DNA of 15,176 nucleotides, taken from Pararhizobium_B sp051960215. GTDB taxonomy: Bacteria > Pseudomonadota > Alphaproteobacteria > Rhizobiales > Rhizobiaceae. Positions 14,939-15,176 of the stretch are shown here, one piece after another. The notes below the pieces were generated by a model. It saw nothing but the letters and a program-made list of their open reading frames with translations, searched no databases and was not told where the DNA came from. The stretch spans positions 1 to 15,176 of the forward strand of contig JBQCEN010000317.1 in the NCBI GenBank assembly GCA_051960215.1. The letters run 5' to 3'. Position 1 is the first letter of the stretch, and each line of letters opens with the position of its first letter. Position numbers and translations under genes: made by a program.

Positions 14939-15037
14939 TAACCATGTTCTTAGGACCGCGGCCGGCCTTGCCGGTCGCAGATCACGATCTTCCGCCCCGG
15001 CGACGGGACGCCATTTCATTTCAAGGCGGGTGATACG

Positions 15038-15176
15038 ATGAGGAATTGCAGAAGCGGGACATGGCCCGAACAGGCTCCGCAGCGATCCGCGAGGACGGCG
15101 CTGAGACCGCTTGTGATCGCGGCGATGCTGACGATCATCGCCGCCCCGGCAGCACACGCCGACCCTATCGAGGGGC
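15038..15176 (+). CDS. Secreted protein, N-terminal part (possible DUF2147 family); 3' end outside window
   Basis: ATG 15038 is preceded by AAGGCGGG (15023-15030) at 7-base spacing and opens a frame that runs off the window after 46 codons. The translation has a long Arg-rich n-region (residues 1-23, with RSARTALR), a hydrophobic core PLVIAAMLTIIAAP (24-37) and an AHA signal-peptidase site at 39-41. The mature protein would start DPIEG. A signal peptide followed at once by DPIEG is how many alphaproteobacterial DUF2147 proteins (small periplasmic proteins of unknown role) begin, so I suggest that family, but five residues are thin evidence. Secretion is well supported, the family is not. Confidence 0.65.
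   Translation, partial: MRNCRSGTWPEQAPQRSARTALRPLVIAAMLTIIAAPAAHADPIEG

Larger units (their letters stand above)
14649..15037. other. AT-rich intergenic region with several RNA-type hairpins (divergent promoters, possible leader or small RNA)
   Basis: No gene is supported in this 389-base gap. Bases 14780-14910 are markedly AT-rich for the window. On the minus strand, TTGTTC (14822-14827) and CAATTT (14799-14804) with a 17-base spacer could drive the Sel1-like gene. On the plus strand, TTGAAT (14785-14790) with TTAATT (14810-14815) is a weaker candidate (19-base spacer). Downstream on the plus strand lie a perfect 10-bp inverted repeat (14838-14847 with 14901-14910), a terminator-like hairpin (14913-14930) and a 9-bp GC hairpin (14958-14966 with 14970-14978, one G-U, CTT loop). 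This layout would fit a small RNA or a regulated leader for the gene at 15038. Confidence 0.4.

Overview
This is a GC-rich window from an alphaproteobacterium, most likely Hyphomicrobiales (Rhizobiales). I infer this from the class II XylA and Mrp sequence types, the lipid A/LPS glycosyltransferase set and the heavy G/C third-position bias. A family-level assignment (Aurantimonadaceae-like or similar) would be a guess. Gene order and protein types look chromosomal. The only mobile-element trace is the 3' end of a tyrosine recombinase at the left edge.

Layout. 1-305: C-terminal part of an integrase. 436-3213: a tight three-gene cassette for lipid-linked sugar transfer, made of a GT2 polyprenyl-phosphate glycosyltransferase, a lipid A biosynthesis N-terminal-domain (LABN) membrane protein and an ArnT-like GT39/GT83 transferase. 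3401-4057: a reduced endonuclease III-like protein. 4100-6344: an MFS transporter divergent from a LysR regulator, with an inverted repeat between them. 6328-9089 (minus strand): the xylose operon xylB-xylA, with a 4-base stop/start overlap. 9471-10025: a DinB-family protein. 10054-10200: two palindromic elements in opposite orientation between convergent genes. 10239-11384 (minus): an Mrp/ApbC Fe-S carrier ATPase interrupted by one in-frame TAG. 11615-12754: a HisC-like aminotransferase. 12807-14303: a second GT39 membrane glycosyltransferase. 14382-14648 (minus): a minimal Sel1-repeat protein. 14649-15037: an AT-rich, structured intergenic region. 15038-end: the start of a secreted protein, possibly DUF2147.

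How the genes fit together. The GT2/LABN/ArnT-like cassette makes a lipid-phosphate-linked sugar on the cytoplasmic side and uses it in the periplasm, probably to decorate lipid A or LPS core. The separate GT39 gene may draw on the same kind of donor. XylB and XylA together convert D-xylose to xylulose-5-phosphate, but no xylose transporter or xylose regulator is present. The LysR protein probably controls the divergent MFS gene.

I found no CRISPR array, toxin-antitoxin pair, defence system or biosynthetic cluster. The observations most worth following up are the amber codon that exactly replaces the first lysine of the Mrp deviant Walker A motif, the structured AT-rich leader at 14797-14978, the endonuclease III-like protein without the catalytic lysine or Fe-S ligands, and the oppositely oriented palindromic repeats at 10054-10200.
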